Shown here in pieces: positions 24,765 through 33,367 of a stretch of 64,000 bases of DNA (within the stretch, counting starts at the first letter, position 1; every line of letters begins with the position of its first letter). The position numbers were made by a program, and so were the translations under genes. The stretch is from contig CAVRXM010000005.1 of NCBI GenBank assembly GCA_963725085.1, forward strand, positions 1-64,000, given 5' to 3'. Source of the DNA: VRUE01 sp963725085 (GTDB taxonomy: Bacteria > Actinomycetota > Thermoleophilia > Solirubrobacterales > 70-9). The notes under the pieces are model-generated. The model was not told where the DNA came from and ran no database searches. It saw only the letters and a program-made list of their open reading frames with translations.

Positions 24765-26172
24765 CTAGGCCCGCCTGCCCTGCGGCGCCGATTTCAGCTT
24801 GATCGTCGAGTTGAACGGCGATCTCGTACCCGCCTCGTTGGTGATCGTCGCGCTGATCATCGCGGTCAGATTGCCCGGCATCCTCGAGCACTTGGCCGCC
24901 GGCGCTGTTGAGGCGGATCTGGAGCGGGCCGGTCCTGCCGCCGGCGATCCGGCCCGAGACCGAGCCGATCCTCCTGGCCTTCCCTTTCTTCCAGCCGATG
25001 TAGAGCGCACCCTTGACCGAGCAGGTGTCTGCAGCGGGGGCCCGGCACCTGAACGAGGCCGAGCCGGTGCCCTTGCGGATCCTGGCCGTCTTGCCTCCGG
25101 TCAGCGCGCCGGATGCGGTTGCGAGCGGAGCCGGCTCGAAGATTCCGGGCGCATCGGTGCCCGAGCAGTCCTGATCGATCCCGTCGCCGGGGACCTCGGC
25201 TGCGCCGGGGTGGATCGAGGGATCGTGGTCGTTGCAGTCGAGGTTCGAGCCGACGCCGTCGAAGTCGAGGTCCGGATAGCTGACGTGCTCGCAATGGGAG
25301 ACGGTGTCGATCGCGTCGATTGTCGCCGAGTCTTCCCCGAAGCCGCAGTCGACGGCGTCGTGTTCGCCGTCGCGGGCGAAGATGATGTCATCGTCGGCCC
25401 CGCCTTCGAGGGTGTCCTCGCCGGCCCCGCCTTTGAGTTCGTCTTCGCCCCGTTCACCCTTCAACACGTTGGCCGCGCCGGAGCCGACGAAGTGGTCGTA
25501 TTCGGGACCGCCGGTGAGGTTCTCGATGTCGGAGTGGACGTTCTGATTGCCACCGGGCCCGTCGTTCTTCTGGTCATCGAGTGTGACCGAGACGGTTTGG
25601 TTGCCTTGGGTGAAGTAGTCGACGGTGTCGGACCCTTCGCCGCCGCTGATCGAGTCAGGGCCCACGGGTCGCAGGATCGTGTCCTCGCCGGTCCCGCCTT
25701 CGATCGTGTTTTCACCCGTGGCGAGTCCGACGTCAAATTCGTCGTCATCGGCTCCGCCGTCAAGGGTGTTGTCGCCGGCGAGGAAGATCAGCAACCTATC
25801 GTTGCCAGATCCCGCGTCGATGACCAGGTCGTGGGCATCGGCTCCCCCATGGACCTGATCGTTCCCGTCGGCGAGGTCGATCCTGGCGACGGTGGTGATT
25901 TCGCAGGCAAGTTCGGTTTCTGGTTCTGCGGCGTTGACGTCGGTGCAGCCCGTCCCGGCTGTCATCAACGCCGAATCCGGGGTGGCCTGCTTGAAGATCC
26001 ATTCCGGTGTTGAGTCAACTTCCACCGCGACGTCGTTGACGCTTTGGTCGCCGACGTAGTGGACATCGGATTCTTTGACCAAGACTTCAGCGTTGGCCGC
26101 GGCGGCAGACGCCGGCATCAGCACTGCGAGCAGCAGGACGAGTGAGGCGCAGCCGAACCCAGGACGGCGCAT
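24765..26172 (-). CDS. Secreted RTX-like calcium-binding repeat protein, one frameshift
   Basis: About 468 residues. A signal peptide (MRRPGFGCASLVLLLAVLMPASAAAA) and a domain with one disulfide-like cysteine pair are followed by glycine/aspartate nonapeptide-type repeats at about 115-290 (DGNDQVHGGAD, GSGNDRLLI, GGADDDEFD, GERGEDELKGGAGEDTLEGGADDD). These should form a Ca2+ beta-roll. A region with DLDFDGVGSNLDCND follows, with an Ig-like C-terminal domain. An extra base in the CCC at 24874-24876 breaks the end; correction gives GNLTAMISATITNEAG and a stop at 24765. It has no type I secretion genes nearby and a Sec signal instead. Confidence 0.75.
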
Positions 26173-26217
26173 CGGCAGATGGTGGACCACAGCCCCGCCG
26201 CCGTCAAGCCCGCCGAG

Positions 26218-26252
26218 GATGGCCTCCCACGGTCGGACCGCGGGAGGCCATC
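26218..26252 (-). terminator. Perfect 11-bp hairpin after the MFS gene
   Basis: The arms gatggcctccc (26218-26228) and gggaggccatc (26242-26252) enclose 13 bases, directly downstream of the exporter stop on the minus strand. There is no T tract. It separates the exporter from the RTX-like gene. Confidence 0.6.
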
Positions 26253-26269
26253 AGGAGCAGGAGTGGGGG

Positions 26270-27841
26270 CTAGGCCCGCGCTCCGCCGAAGGCGAGCTGG
26301 CCGTCGCCGCGCTCGCCCTCCTCGAGCACTTCCTCGCGCTCGATCTCGCCCTCGCGGACGAGCAGCAGCGCCAGCGCCGAGCCGACCAGCGACAGCAGCG
26401 CCCCCAGCAGGAGGATCTCGTTGATTCCCGCGAGGAAGCCTTCGCGGGCGGCGTGGGCGACGGTTTCCCGCGCGCCCTCGGGGACCGAGTCGAGCGCCTT
26501 GCCGAGGTTCCCGGACGACGCGGCTTCGATCAGCTGCCGCGGGTGGTCGCCCTTGGCCGCCTGGGTCCCGGCCGCCAGTTCGGCGACCTTGTCGGAGCCG
26601 CGGCCTAGGAACAGCGCTCCCCAGGCGGCGATCCCGACCGCGATCCCGACCTGGCGGAAGGTGTCGTTGATCCCCGCGGCCATCCCGCTCTGCTCCTTGG
26701 GGACGACGCTGACCGCGACGTCGGCGATCACCGGGTTGAGCAGGCCGACTCCGATGCCGGCGACGATGAACCCGAGCAGGAGGGTCGTCCACTCAGAGCT
26801 CGCCTGGATTCCCGCCATCAGGAGCAGGCCGCCGCCGGCGAGCGCGAGCCCGGCGGCGAGCAGGACCCGCGCCTGCATGCGGCCGAGCAGGACGCCCGCG
26901 ACGGGGGCGACGAGGAAGGCCCCGACGGTGATCGGCAGGTACCTGACCCCGGCCTCGAGCGGCGTGTAGCCGAGGTAGTTCTGGAGGTAGAGGGTCAGGT
27001 ACAGGAACAGCGCGAACATCGAGCCCGAGACCGCGAACGCCGCCACCTGAACCCCGGTGAAGGCGTGGTTGCGGAAGAAGCGGAGCGGCAGCATCGGCTC
27101 GCTGACCCGGCGCTCGATCGCCAGGAACGCGACCAGAAGCGCCGCCGCGCCGCCGAACAGGCCGAGGATCAGGTCGCTGCCCCAGCCCTCCTGATTGCCC
27201 CGCAGGAGTCCCAGCACGAGCAGGAACAGTGCCGTGCTGAAGGTGACCAGGCCGGCCCAGTCGATCCTCGTCGCGTTCGGGTCACGCGTCTCGCGCAGCT
27301 TCGTGAATGTCGCCGCGACCGCGGCGATCCCGATCGGGACGTTGAGCAGGAAGACCGACTGCCAGCCGAGGCCGTCGGTCAGCGCGCCGCCGACGAGCGG
27401 CCCGATCGCCACCGCGATGCCGATCGTCGCGCCGTAGGTTGCCATCGCCATCGCCCGCTCGCGGCCGGCGGCGAACTCCTGCGCGATCAGCGCCAGTGAG
27501 ACCGCGAACATGATCGCGCCGCCGACGCCCTGCACCGCGCGGTCGACATTCAGCATCGTCGGGGTCGTCGCGAGGCCGGCCGCCAGCGAGGCGACCGTGA
27601 AGACGCCCAATCCGACGCCGAAGACGCGCCGCCGTCCGAGGCGGTCGGCGAGCGACCCGGCGGTCAGGACCAGGGCGGCGAGGGAGAGGGTGTAGGCGTC
27701 GATCACCCACTGAAGATCGGTGAAGCTTGCGTTCAGGTCTTCCTCGATCGCCGGCAGCGCGGTGTTGACGACGGTGATGTCGAGCAGCAACATGAAGGTC
27801 GCTACCGAGACCGTGATCAGGGTCCACCATTTTCTGTCCAT
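26270..27841 (-). CDS. DHA2 family (EmrB/QacA-type) drug exporter
   Basis: A 523-residue 14-span major facilitator. It has motif A (GSLADRLGRRRVFGVGL) after span 2 and LLDITVVNTALPAIEEDL in span 1, the DHA2 signature. Motif C lies in span 5 (GATIGIAVAIGPLVGGALTDGLGW). A cytosolic acidic tail (EGEIEREEVLEEGERG) ends it. AGGAGG lies nine bases before the ATG at 27841. It is divergent from a MarR-type gene at 27973, the usual arrangement for repressor-controlled drug efflux by proton antiport. Confidence 0.9.
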   Translation of the reverse strand: MDRKWWTLITVSVATFMLLLDITVVNTALPAIEEDLNASFTDLQWVIDAYTLSLAALVLTAGSLADRLGRRRVFGVGLGVFTVASLAAGLATTPTMLNVDRAVQGVGGAIMFAVSLALIAQEFAAGRERAMAMATYGATIGIAVAIGPLVGGALTDGLGWQSVFLLNVPIGIAAVAATFTKLRETRDPNATRIDWAGLVTFSTALFLLVLGLLRGNQEGWGSDLILGLFGGAAALLVAFLAIERRVSEPMLPLRFFRNHAFTGVQVAAFAVSGSMFALFLYLTLYLQNYLGYTPLEAGVRYLPITVGAFLVAPVAGVLLGRMQARVLLAAGLALAGGGLLLMAGIQASSEWTTLLLGFIVAGIGVGLLNPVIADVAVSVVPKEQSGMAAGINDTFRQVGIAVGIAAWGALFLGRGSDKVAELAAGTQAAKGDHPRQLIEAASSGNLGKALDSVPEGARETVAHAAREGFLAGINEILLLGALLSLVGSALALLLVREGEIEREEVLEEGERGDGQLAFGGARA

Positions 27842-27883
27842 TTGAAGCCCTCCTAAGCGGGGAGTACAATCCGTCAAGCAACC

Positions 27884-27908
27884 TTGTAAGGCGACTTGAT
27901 AAGGCGAC
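27884..27908. promoter_or_regulatory. Tandem operator-like repeats between exporter and MarR genes
   Basis: TTGTAAGGCGAC (27884-27895) and TTGATAAGGCGAC (27896-27908) are abutting near-identical units in the 131-bp divergent gap. They are good candidates for MarR binding sites controlling both genes. Confidence 0.45.
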
Positions 27909-27972
27909 CGTAGCATATGGTCAAGCGGCCTGACAGGTCGAATCGCATAAATATGCGTGAGAGGGATCACAG

Positions 27973-28435
27973 ATGAGTGCCAAGACACAGAAAAACGACT
28001 GGATTCCGCTGCCACCGCTGCTCGAAAACGCGAGAGAGGCCGGCTTCGAGGAGCTGCACCGGCGCCTCGCCGAGCGCGGCTTCGCCGACATCCGCCATTC
28101 CCACGGCTGCGTCTTCCGCTGGGTCGAGCCCGACGGGACGCGGCTGACCGAGCTCGCCGAGAACGCCGGCCACAGCAAGCAGGCGGTCGGCGAGTTCGTC
28201 TGCGACCTCGAGGCGATGGGATACGTCGAGCGCGTCCCCGACCCGCTCGACGGCCGGGCGAAGATCATCCGCCTCACCGATCGCGGGGCCGAGGCGAAGG
28301 CGGTTGGCGCTCGAGATCTTCGCCGAGATCGAGAAGGAGTGGGCGGAGCGGATCGGCCCGGAGCGGGTCGAGGCCCTGCGCGAGGCGCTGGAGGCCCTCT
28401 ATGAGCTCGAGCACGCTGTGCCTATCCCTGCCTAG
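27973..28435 (+). CDS. MarR family transcriptional regulator, one frameshift
   Basis: About 153 residues. The winged-helix core is TRLTELAENAGHSKQAVGEFVCDLEAMGYVERVPDPLDGRAKIIRLTDRG. After AKAV, near 28302-28307, the frame shifts, and the expected dimerisation helices (ALEIFAEIEKEWAERIG, then EALREALEALYELEH) continue to a stop at 28435. It starts 131 bp from the divergent exporter and presumably represses it until a ligand binds. The next gene starts inside its end. Confidence 0.8.
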
Positions 28436-28868
28436 CGCCGCGCTCGGCGACTCCCTCACCGACCTCCGGGTGCGGACGAGCTGGAAGCGCGGCCCCGCGG
28501 CCGAGGCCGCCGGGCCGCTCCTCGTCAGCTACACCGAGTTCACCCCCGACACCCTGCGCGACGTCCCCGGCATCTACCGCGCCGCGCAGCGGCTGCGGCG
28601 CGAAATCGTCGAGCTCGAGGGCGCGGTCGGCGTCACCGTCTACTGGCAGCTCTTCCGCGGCCGCGGCGGCTCGGTCTCGGCCTGGGAGGACGAGTCGGCG
28701 CTGCGCCGCTTCGTCTCGCTCCCGTTCCACGTCGAGACGATGCGCGCCTACCGGCCCCGCGGCAGCCTCCGCGCGATCGATTGGACGGCCGACTCGTTCG
28801 AGCTCGGGACCGCGTTCAGGGAGGGCCAGCGCGGGCTCGACGCGGGTGGCGGCCGGGTCCGCGGCTAG
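28401..28868 (+). CDS. ABM-like hypothetical protein
   Basis: A 155-residue protein whose central part (DVPGIYRAAQRLRREIVELEGAVGVTVYWQLFRG, SAWEDESALRRFVSLPFHVETMRAYR) resembles DUF3291/monooxygenase-like dimeric barrels. The start at 28401 overlaps the corrected MarR gene by 35 bases, which suggests coupled expression. It may act on a compound sensed by the regulator; there is no direct evidence. Confidence 0.6.
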   Translation: MSSSTLCLSLPSAALGDSLTDLRVRTSWKRGPAAEAAGPLLVSYTEFTPDTLRDVPGIYRAAQRLRREIVELEGAVGVTVYWQLFRGRGGSVSAWEDESALRRFVSLPFHVETMRAYRPRGSLRAIDWTADSFELGTAFREGQRGLDAGGGRVRG

Positions 28869-28941
28869 TTCCTTCGAGGGTGTCCATCTGCGGGCCTCCC
28901 GTTCGTCTCGAGAGCAGACAACGCTCTCCAAAGGAGGAACG

Positions 28942-29298
28942 ATGAAGTACATGCTGATCATCAACCAGGGCAGCACCCCGACCCCGCCGTCGGAGGAGTG
29001 GGACCGCCTCTCCGACGAGGAGCGGCGGCAGATCGTCGACGACTACAAGGGCGTCAGCGGGACCCCGGGCGTGACTCCCGGCCTGCAGCTCTCGCCGCCC
29101 GAGACGGCGACCACGGTGCGGGTCGAGGACGGAAGGACGCTGACCACCGACGGCCCGTTCGTGGAGACCAAGGAGGCGATCGGCGGCTACCTGCTGTTCG
29201 AGGCGGATGACCTCGATGCGGCGATCGAGCTCGCGGCGCGGATCCCGGCCGCGCGGCTGGGCGGAGCGATCGAGGTGCGCCCGATCGTCGAGTGGTGA
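28942..29298 (+). CDS. YciI/DGPF-domain protein
   Basis: A 118-residue protein of the YciI-like superfamily with the DGPF signature (LTTDGPFVETKEAIGGYLL). AAAGGAGG precedes the ATG at 28942. DGPF genes are the standard neighbours of ECF42 sigma factors, and the sigma gene here begins within its stop codon. DGPF proteins are presumed targets or partners of that sigma; their biochemical role is unclear. Confidence 0.85.
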   Translation: MKYMLIINQGSTPTPPSEEWDRLSDEERRQIVDDYKGVSGTPGVTPGLQLSPPETATTVRVEDGRTLTTDGPFVETKEAIGGYLLFEADDLDAAIELAARIPAARLGGAIEVRPIVEW

Positions 29299-30467
29299 CC
29301 GGAGCGACGGCCACCGAGCGGGCCTTCCGCGACGAATGGGGGCGTGTCCTCGCTGCGCTGGTCGGCTTCCTCGGCGACATCGAGCTCGCCGAGGAAGCCG
29401 CGCAGGAGGCGTTCGCGATCGCCGCCGAGCGCTGGCCCCGCGACGGCGCTCCCGCGAACCCGGGCGCCTGGCTGGTCACGACCGGGCGCAACCGCGCGAT
29501 CGACAGGATCAGGCGCGACCGCACGCTGGCGGCGAAGGCGCACCTGCTCGAGATGCCCGAGGCCGAGGAGGAGATCGAGATGTCGGCAATCCCCGATGAG
29601 CGGCTCGAGCTGATCTTCACCTGCTGCCATCCGGCGCTCGCGACCGAGGCGCAGGTTGCGCTGACCCTGCGGACGATGGGCGGCCTCAGCACCGAGGAGA
29701 TCGCGCGGGCCTTCGTCGTCCCCCGCGAGACGATGGCGAAGCGGCTCGTCCGCGCGAAGAAGAAGATCGCCGCCGCCGGGATCCCGTTCCGGGTCCCGCC
29801 CGACCACCTGCTGCCGGAGCGGCTGGCCGCAGTCCTGGCGGTCGTCTACCTGATCTTCAACGAGGGCTATGGCGGCCGGACGGAGCTGGCCGGCGAGGCG
29901 ATCCGGCTCGGGACCGCGCTAGCCGAGCTGATGCCCGAAGAGGCCGATGCGCAGGGCCTGCTGGCTTTGATGCTGCTGCTCGAGGCGCGCAGCGCCGCCC
30001 GCTTCCGCGACGGCGAGCTGGTCCTGCTCGCCGACCAGGACCGAGGGCTCTGGGACCGCGATCAGATCGGCGCCGGCCGGGCCGTCCTCGCGCGGGCAGA
30101 GGCGCTCCGCGGCGCCGGCCCCTACGTCCTCCAGGCTCGGATCGCCGCCCTCCATGTCGAGGAGGAGCGCGACTGGCCGCGGATCGCGGAGCTCTATGCG
30201 GAGCTTGCCCGCCGCACCGACTCGCCGGTGGTCGAGCTCAACCGCGCGGTCGCGGTCGCGGAGACCGAGGGGCCGGCGGCGGGCCTCGACGCGATCGAGG
30301 GGCTCGAGCTCGACTCCTACCCCCACCTCCACGCGACCCGGGCCGACTTCCTGCGCCGCCTCGGCCGCGAGAGCGAGGCGCGCGCCGCATACGAGCGGGC
30401 GCTCGAGCTGACCGGCTCCGACACCGACCGCCGGTTCCTGGCCCGGCGCCTGGCCGAAGCCGGATGA
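29292..30467 (+). CDS. ECF42-like RNA polymerase sigma factor with C-terminal extension
   Basis: A 391-residue protein. Sigma region 2 lies at about 10-80 (DIELAEEAAQEAFAIAAERWPRDGAPANPGAWL, NRAIDRIRRD) and region 4 at about 115-165 (ATEAQVALTLRTMGGLSTEEIARAFVVPRETMAKRLVRAKKKI). An extension of about 200 residues has repeat-like helices (PYVLQARIAALH, YAELARRTDSPVVELNRAVAVAE). No anti-sigma gene is nearby, as usual for ECF42, where the extension controls activity. It starts with GTG (29292 or 29295) overlapping the DGPF stop. Confidence 0.85.
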   Translation: MVTGATATERAFRDEWGRVLAALVGFLGDIELAEEAAQEAFAIAAERWPRDGAPANPGAWLVTTGRNRAIDRIRRDRTLAAKAHLLEMPEAEEEIEMSAIPDERLELIFTCCHPALATEAQVALTLRTMGGLSTEEIARAFVVPRETMAKRLVRAKKKIAAAGIPFRVPPDHLLPERLAAVLAVVYLIFNEGYGGRTELAGEAIRLGTALAELMPEEADAQGLLALMLLLEARSAARFRDGELVLLADQDRGLWDRDQIGAGRAVLARAEALRGAGPYVLQARIAALHVEEERDWPRIAELYAELARRTDSPVVELNRAVAVAETEGPAAGLDAIEGLELDSYPHLHATRADFLRRLGRESEARAAYERALELTGSDTDRRFLARRLAEAG

Positions 30468-30928
30468 GCCTGCGGATCCGACCGGGAGGGCAGGACGACG
30501 TCGCGGTCGTCGCCGAGATCGTCGAGCGCGCCTATGAGGGCTATGTCGAGGAGATCGGCGGCCGCCCGGCGCCGATGGACGCCGACTACTCCGAGACCGT
30601 CCGCGAGGGGACGCTGTTCGTCGCCGAGGAGGCGGGCTCCGTCGCCGGCGCGATCGTGCTCGTCGCCGAGGGCGACCACCTGACGATCGACAACGTCGCG
30701 GTCGCGCCCGGGCGCCAGGGCGGCGGCGTCGGCCGCGCCCTGCTCGCCTTCGCCGAGGCCCGCGCCCGCGAGCTCGGGATCGCCGAACTGCGGCTGTTCA
30801 CCCACGTTCTGATGACCCGCAACCAGCGGATCTACGGCCTCCTCGGCTACTCCGAGGACGGGCGCCGGACCGACGACGGGTTCGAGCGCGTTTTCTACTC
30901 CAAGCGCCTCCCTACACTTGAGCCATGA
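30464..30928 (+). CDS. GNAT family N-acetyltransferase
   Basis: A 154-residue acetyl-CoA-dependent transferase. Motif A is visible (LTIDNVAVAPGRQGGGVGRALLAFAEARARELGI with Q/RxxGxG/A), followed by the C-terminal MTRNQRIYGLLGY pattern. It overlaps the sigma factor by ATGA. The substrate is unknown. It continues the probable sigma operon. Confidence 0.85.
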   Translation: MSLRIRPGGQDDVAVVAEIVERAYEGYVEEIGGRPAPMDADYSETVREGTLFVAEEAGSVAGAIVLVAEGDHLTIDNVAVAPGRQGGGVGRALLAFAEARARELGIAELRLFTHVLMTRNQRIYGLLGYSEDGRRTDDGFERVFYSKRLPTLEP

Positions 30929-31293
30929 GCAATGAACCCGACCGCGACTCCGTCCTCACCCTCTACCGGCGTGGAATCGAGCTTCTCGAGGAGGCCGACT
31001 TCGAGCAGGCCGCGGTGCCGCTCGAGGCGGCGGCTCGGCGCGCGCCCGAGAAGTCCTCGATCCGCGAGGCCCTCGGCCGCGCCTACTTCCGGCTCGGCCG
31101 GTTCGCCGCCGCCGCGGTCGAGTTCGAGGCGGTCGTCGACTCCCACCAGGTCAACGACTTCGCCCACTTCTGCCTCGGCCGGTCATTGGCGAAGACCGGC
31201 CAGACCGACCGCGCCCGCCACCACCTGGCGCTGGCCTCGAACCTGCGCCCCGAGCGCAGCGACTACCGCTTCTACCGCGACCAGCTCGCCTAG
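30925..31293 (+). CDS. TPR-repeat protein
   Basis: A 122-residue protein of about three tetratricopeptide repeats (YRRGIELLEEADFEQAAVPLEAAARRAPEK, REALGRAYFRLGRFAAAAVEFEAVV, CLGRSLAKTGQTDRARHHLALAS). It is a protein-protein interaction scaffold with no enzymatic part. It overlaps the acetyltransferase by ATGA, and the transcript ends at the hairpin at 31312. Confidence 0.8.
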   Translation: MSNEPDRDSVLTLYRRGIELLEEADFEQAAVPLEAAARRAPEKSSIREALGRAYFRLGRFAAAAVEFEAVVDSHQVNDFAHFCLGRSLAKTGQTDRARHHLALASNLRPERSDYRFYRDQLA

Positions 31294-31311
31294 CCGCCCC
31301 CGGACGCGGAA

Positions 31312-31347
31312 GCGGAGGCCATCGCAGTCTGATTCCCTGGCCTCCGC
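31312..31347. terminator. Perfect 10-bp hairpin between convergent genes
   Basis: GCGGAGGCCA (31312-31321) and TGGCCTCCGC (31338-31347) pair around 16 bases, between the TPR gene and the protease gene that face each other. It can serve both directions. No T tract is present. Confidence 0.65.
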
Positions 31348-31371
31348 GGGAGCAGAGGAGGCGGCGCCCTG

Positions 31372-32307
31372 TCAGAGGCCGGCGACCAGCGCGCCCACGT
31401 TCCGCTTCGAGAAGTAGGGCCCGAAGGTGTGGCGGAGGTCGCGCCGCTTGGCGTAGCTGGTGAGGCCGTTGATCGTTTTGCCTTCTTCGATCAGCCAGCC
31501 GCCGCCGCTCGCGCCCGGCGCCCAGCGGCAGCGGATCGCGATCGTCGGCGGGCCGGGGATCCCGTAGGTGGTGCTGTCGTCGCCGACGTAGGGGGAGCTG
31601 CACCCCTGCATCCGCTTCACCCGGCCGGGGTAGCCGAAGGTCTGGAACTGCTGTTTGCGGCCGAGGTCGAGGGCGATGGTGGCGCCGCCACCGACCGCGT
31701 CGGCGACGTTGACGCCTTCGGCGTTGGGCCGGACGTCGGCCGCCCCGATGTCGAAGTTGGGGTTGCCGAGCTTGATCCACTGTTTCGGCACGTGGACGTC
31801 GTTGCGGTGGGCGACGAAGGCGCCGAACGGGGCGAGGCCGTCGGTGTAGGCGGGGACGAAGACGACGGTCCGCGACCAGGTGGTGCGCCCGCGCAGGCCG
31901 CGGGGCCCGGTGTTGAGACAGTGGGCCGCGGTCAGGATCAGGCGCCGGGTCGCCGAGTTGATCGCGGTCGCCGAGCAGAACCCCTCCTCCTTGCCCTGGC
32001 GGACGAAGAGCCGGCCATTCTCGGCGAACGGGGGCACGCTCGGTTCGGGGACCGGGGCGAAGCTGGCCGTGGCGCCCAGCTGGTCGATCGGCGTCGGACC
32101 GTCGAGCGGCTCGGCTGCCCGCATCCGCTCCGGCGTCCAGTAGGCGAGGGCGCGGGCGACTTCGCTCGGGTGCGCCGGTCCGCCCGGACTGACCCGGCCG
32201 GAGGCTGCGGCGAGCGACGGCGCGGCGAGCGCGATCGCCGCGAGCAGGGCGAGCGCCACGAGCGGGCCCGTGACGCGCAACTTGGCACTGGGCAGGCCCG
32301 GTCGCAT
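31372..32307 (-). CDS. Secreted trypsin-like serine protease
   Basis: A 311-residue S1-type protease with a signal peptide (VTGPLVALALLAAIALAAPSLAAA) and a propeptide of about 60 residues. The catalytic histidine is in LTAAHCL, the likely aspartate in NFDIGAADV, and the serine in APGASGGGW, where GASGG replaces the common GDSGG. Cysteine pairs sit around the His loop and MQGCSSP. The ATG at 32307 is used. It is probably exported by Sec and active outside the membrane. Confidence 0.8.
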   Translation of the reverse strand: MRPGLPSAKLRVTGPLVALALLAAIALAAPSLAAASGRVSPGGPAHPSEVARALAYWTPERMRAAEPLDGPTPIDQLGATASFAPVPEPSVPPFAENGRLFVRQGKEEGFCSATAINSATRRLILTAAHCLNTGPRGLRGRTTWSRTVVFVPAYTDGLAPFGAFVAHRNDVHVPKQWIKLGNPNFDIGAADVRPNAEGVNVADAVGGGATIALDLGRKQQFQTFGYPGRVKRMQGCSSPYVGDDSTTYGIPGPPTIAIRCRWAPGASGGGWLIEEGKTINGLTSYAKRRDLRHTFGPYFSKRNVGALVAGL

Positions 32308-32368
32308 CTGCAATCAGGATAGAGACCCGCTCCGCCGGACCTCGACGGCTTGCGGATCAAGTTTTCGA

Positions 32369-33055
32369 TCAGCCGACCAGAGGGATCACGCAGCGGTATT
32401 TGCGTGTGGTGGTCGAAAGGGCGAAATTCAGTTTGCTGGCACTAGGGAAGACGGTGACGACGCCATAGAGTATCAAGACCGCTGACACGTTCGCGATGTC
32501 GCTCGACCACTCATCACCTTCGTCCAGGTTCACCCCTTCCTGGCCGGCGAAGGCGGCCAGCTCGAGGGCGTCGGGGAGCGACCCGCCGCGGGCCGCGCAG
32601 GAGACCGCCGCCGCGGGAGCGGTGACCGCCGCGCTGGGCGAGGCCTCCCAGCAGGCGCCGGCGAACGCCTGCGTCCCCGGCCCGCAACCGGCCCCGAAGC
32701 CGTTGACGGTCTGGGCATCGACCGCGTTGACGGCGTTCAGCGCCGTCTCGGAATTGATCGCGTTGAGGGCGGAGTCGGCGGACTGCGCGTGGACCGCGCT
32801 CGGCACCGTGCCGAGGCTCGACTCGTCGATGTCGGCTCCGGTCAGCGGCCCGCTGAACTGCTTTCCGAGCACGCCCGGCTTCAGCCGGTTGGCGCCGATC
32901 GAGTGGGGCTTCAGCCGGTTGCCCGGGATCGACTTGACGACGATCGAGCGGCCGTTGACCTTCTTCGCCGCGTAGACGGTCCCGCCGAGGGCGAGAAGAA
33001 GGGCCAGCACGGAGACGAGCAATGCCGGTGAGGGCCGCCAGGACGCTTTCCTCAT
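32369..33055 (-). CDS. Exported/membrane-anchored hypothetical protein
   Basis: A 228-residue protein. It starts with MRKASWRPSPALLVSVLALLLALGGTVYAA, a signal-anchor type that recurs in many Solirubrobacterales surface proteins. Pentapeptide-like asparagine/alanine repeats follow (SADSALNAINSETALNAVNAVDAQTVNG), then a C-terminal domain with three cysteines (GCGPG, GACWEA, SCAARGG). It probably faces the exterior. Function unknown. Confidence 0.6.
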   Translation of the reverse strand: MRKASWRPSPALLVSVLALLLALGGTVYAAKKVNGRSIVVKSIPGNRLKPHSIGANRLKPGVLGKQFSGPLTGADIDESSLGTVPSAVHAQSADSALNAINSETALNAVNAVDAQTVNGFGAGCGPGTQAFAGACWEASPSAAVTAPAAAVSCAARGGSLPDALELAAFAGQEGVNLDEGDEWSSDIANVSAVLILYGVVTVFPSASKLNFALSTTTRKYRCVIPLVG

Positions 33056-33164
33056 GACCACCTCCGCTCAACGGTTTGTCCTGGTCACCGAGCGTAGTTC
33101 GGTCTCGCCCGCAGGCCGGAGTGACTGGACGAACGTCCGGCCACGGCGCCGACTAGACTGCGCC

Positions 33165-33335
33165 GCGATACGGCCGGTGGTCAAGGGAAGTCCGGTGAAA
33201 GACCGGCGCGGTCCCGCCACTGTGACCGGGCAAAGGAAGCCGCTGGCGCGAGCGCCGGCCACTGAGGGCGACACCGAGCCCTCGGGAAGGTGCGGCCGAC
33301 CAAGCCCGGGAGCCAGGAGACCTGTCCCCGGCCAG
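33165..33335 (+). ncRNA. Cobalamin (B12) riboswitch
   Basis: The leader has the ordered conserved elements of the class: aagGGAAgtccGGTGaaa, then cGGTCCCGCCACTGTgac, a large variable stem region, and the B12 box agCCAGGAGACC at 33311-33322. It lies just ahead of the transport operon at 33368-39472. When adenosyl- or related cobalamin binds, expression should fall. No U-rich terminator is seen before the start codon, so translational control is the simpler model. Confidence 0.95.
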
Positions 33336-33367
33336 CCATGACGACCCTCGAGGAAAGGGTGGCTTCA

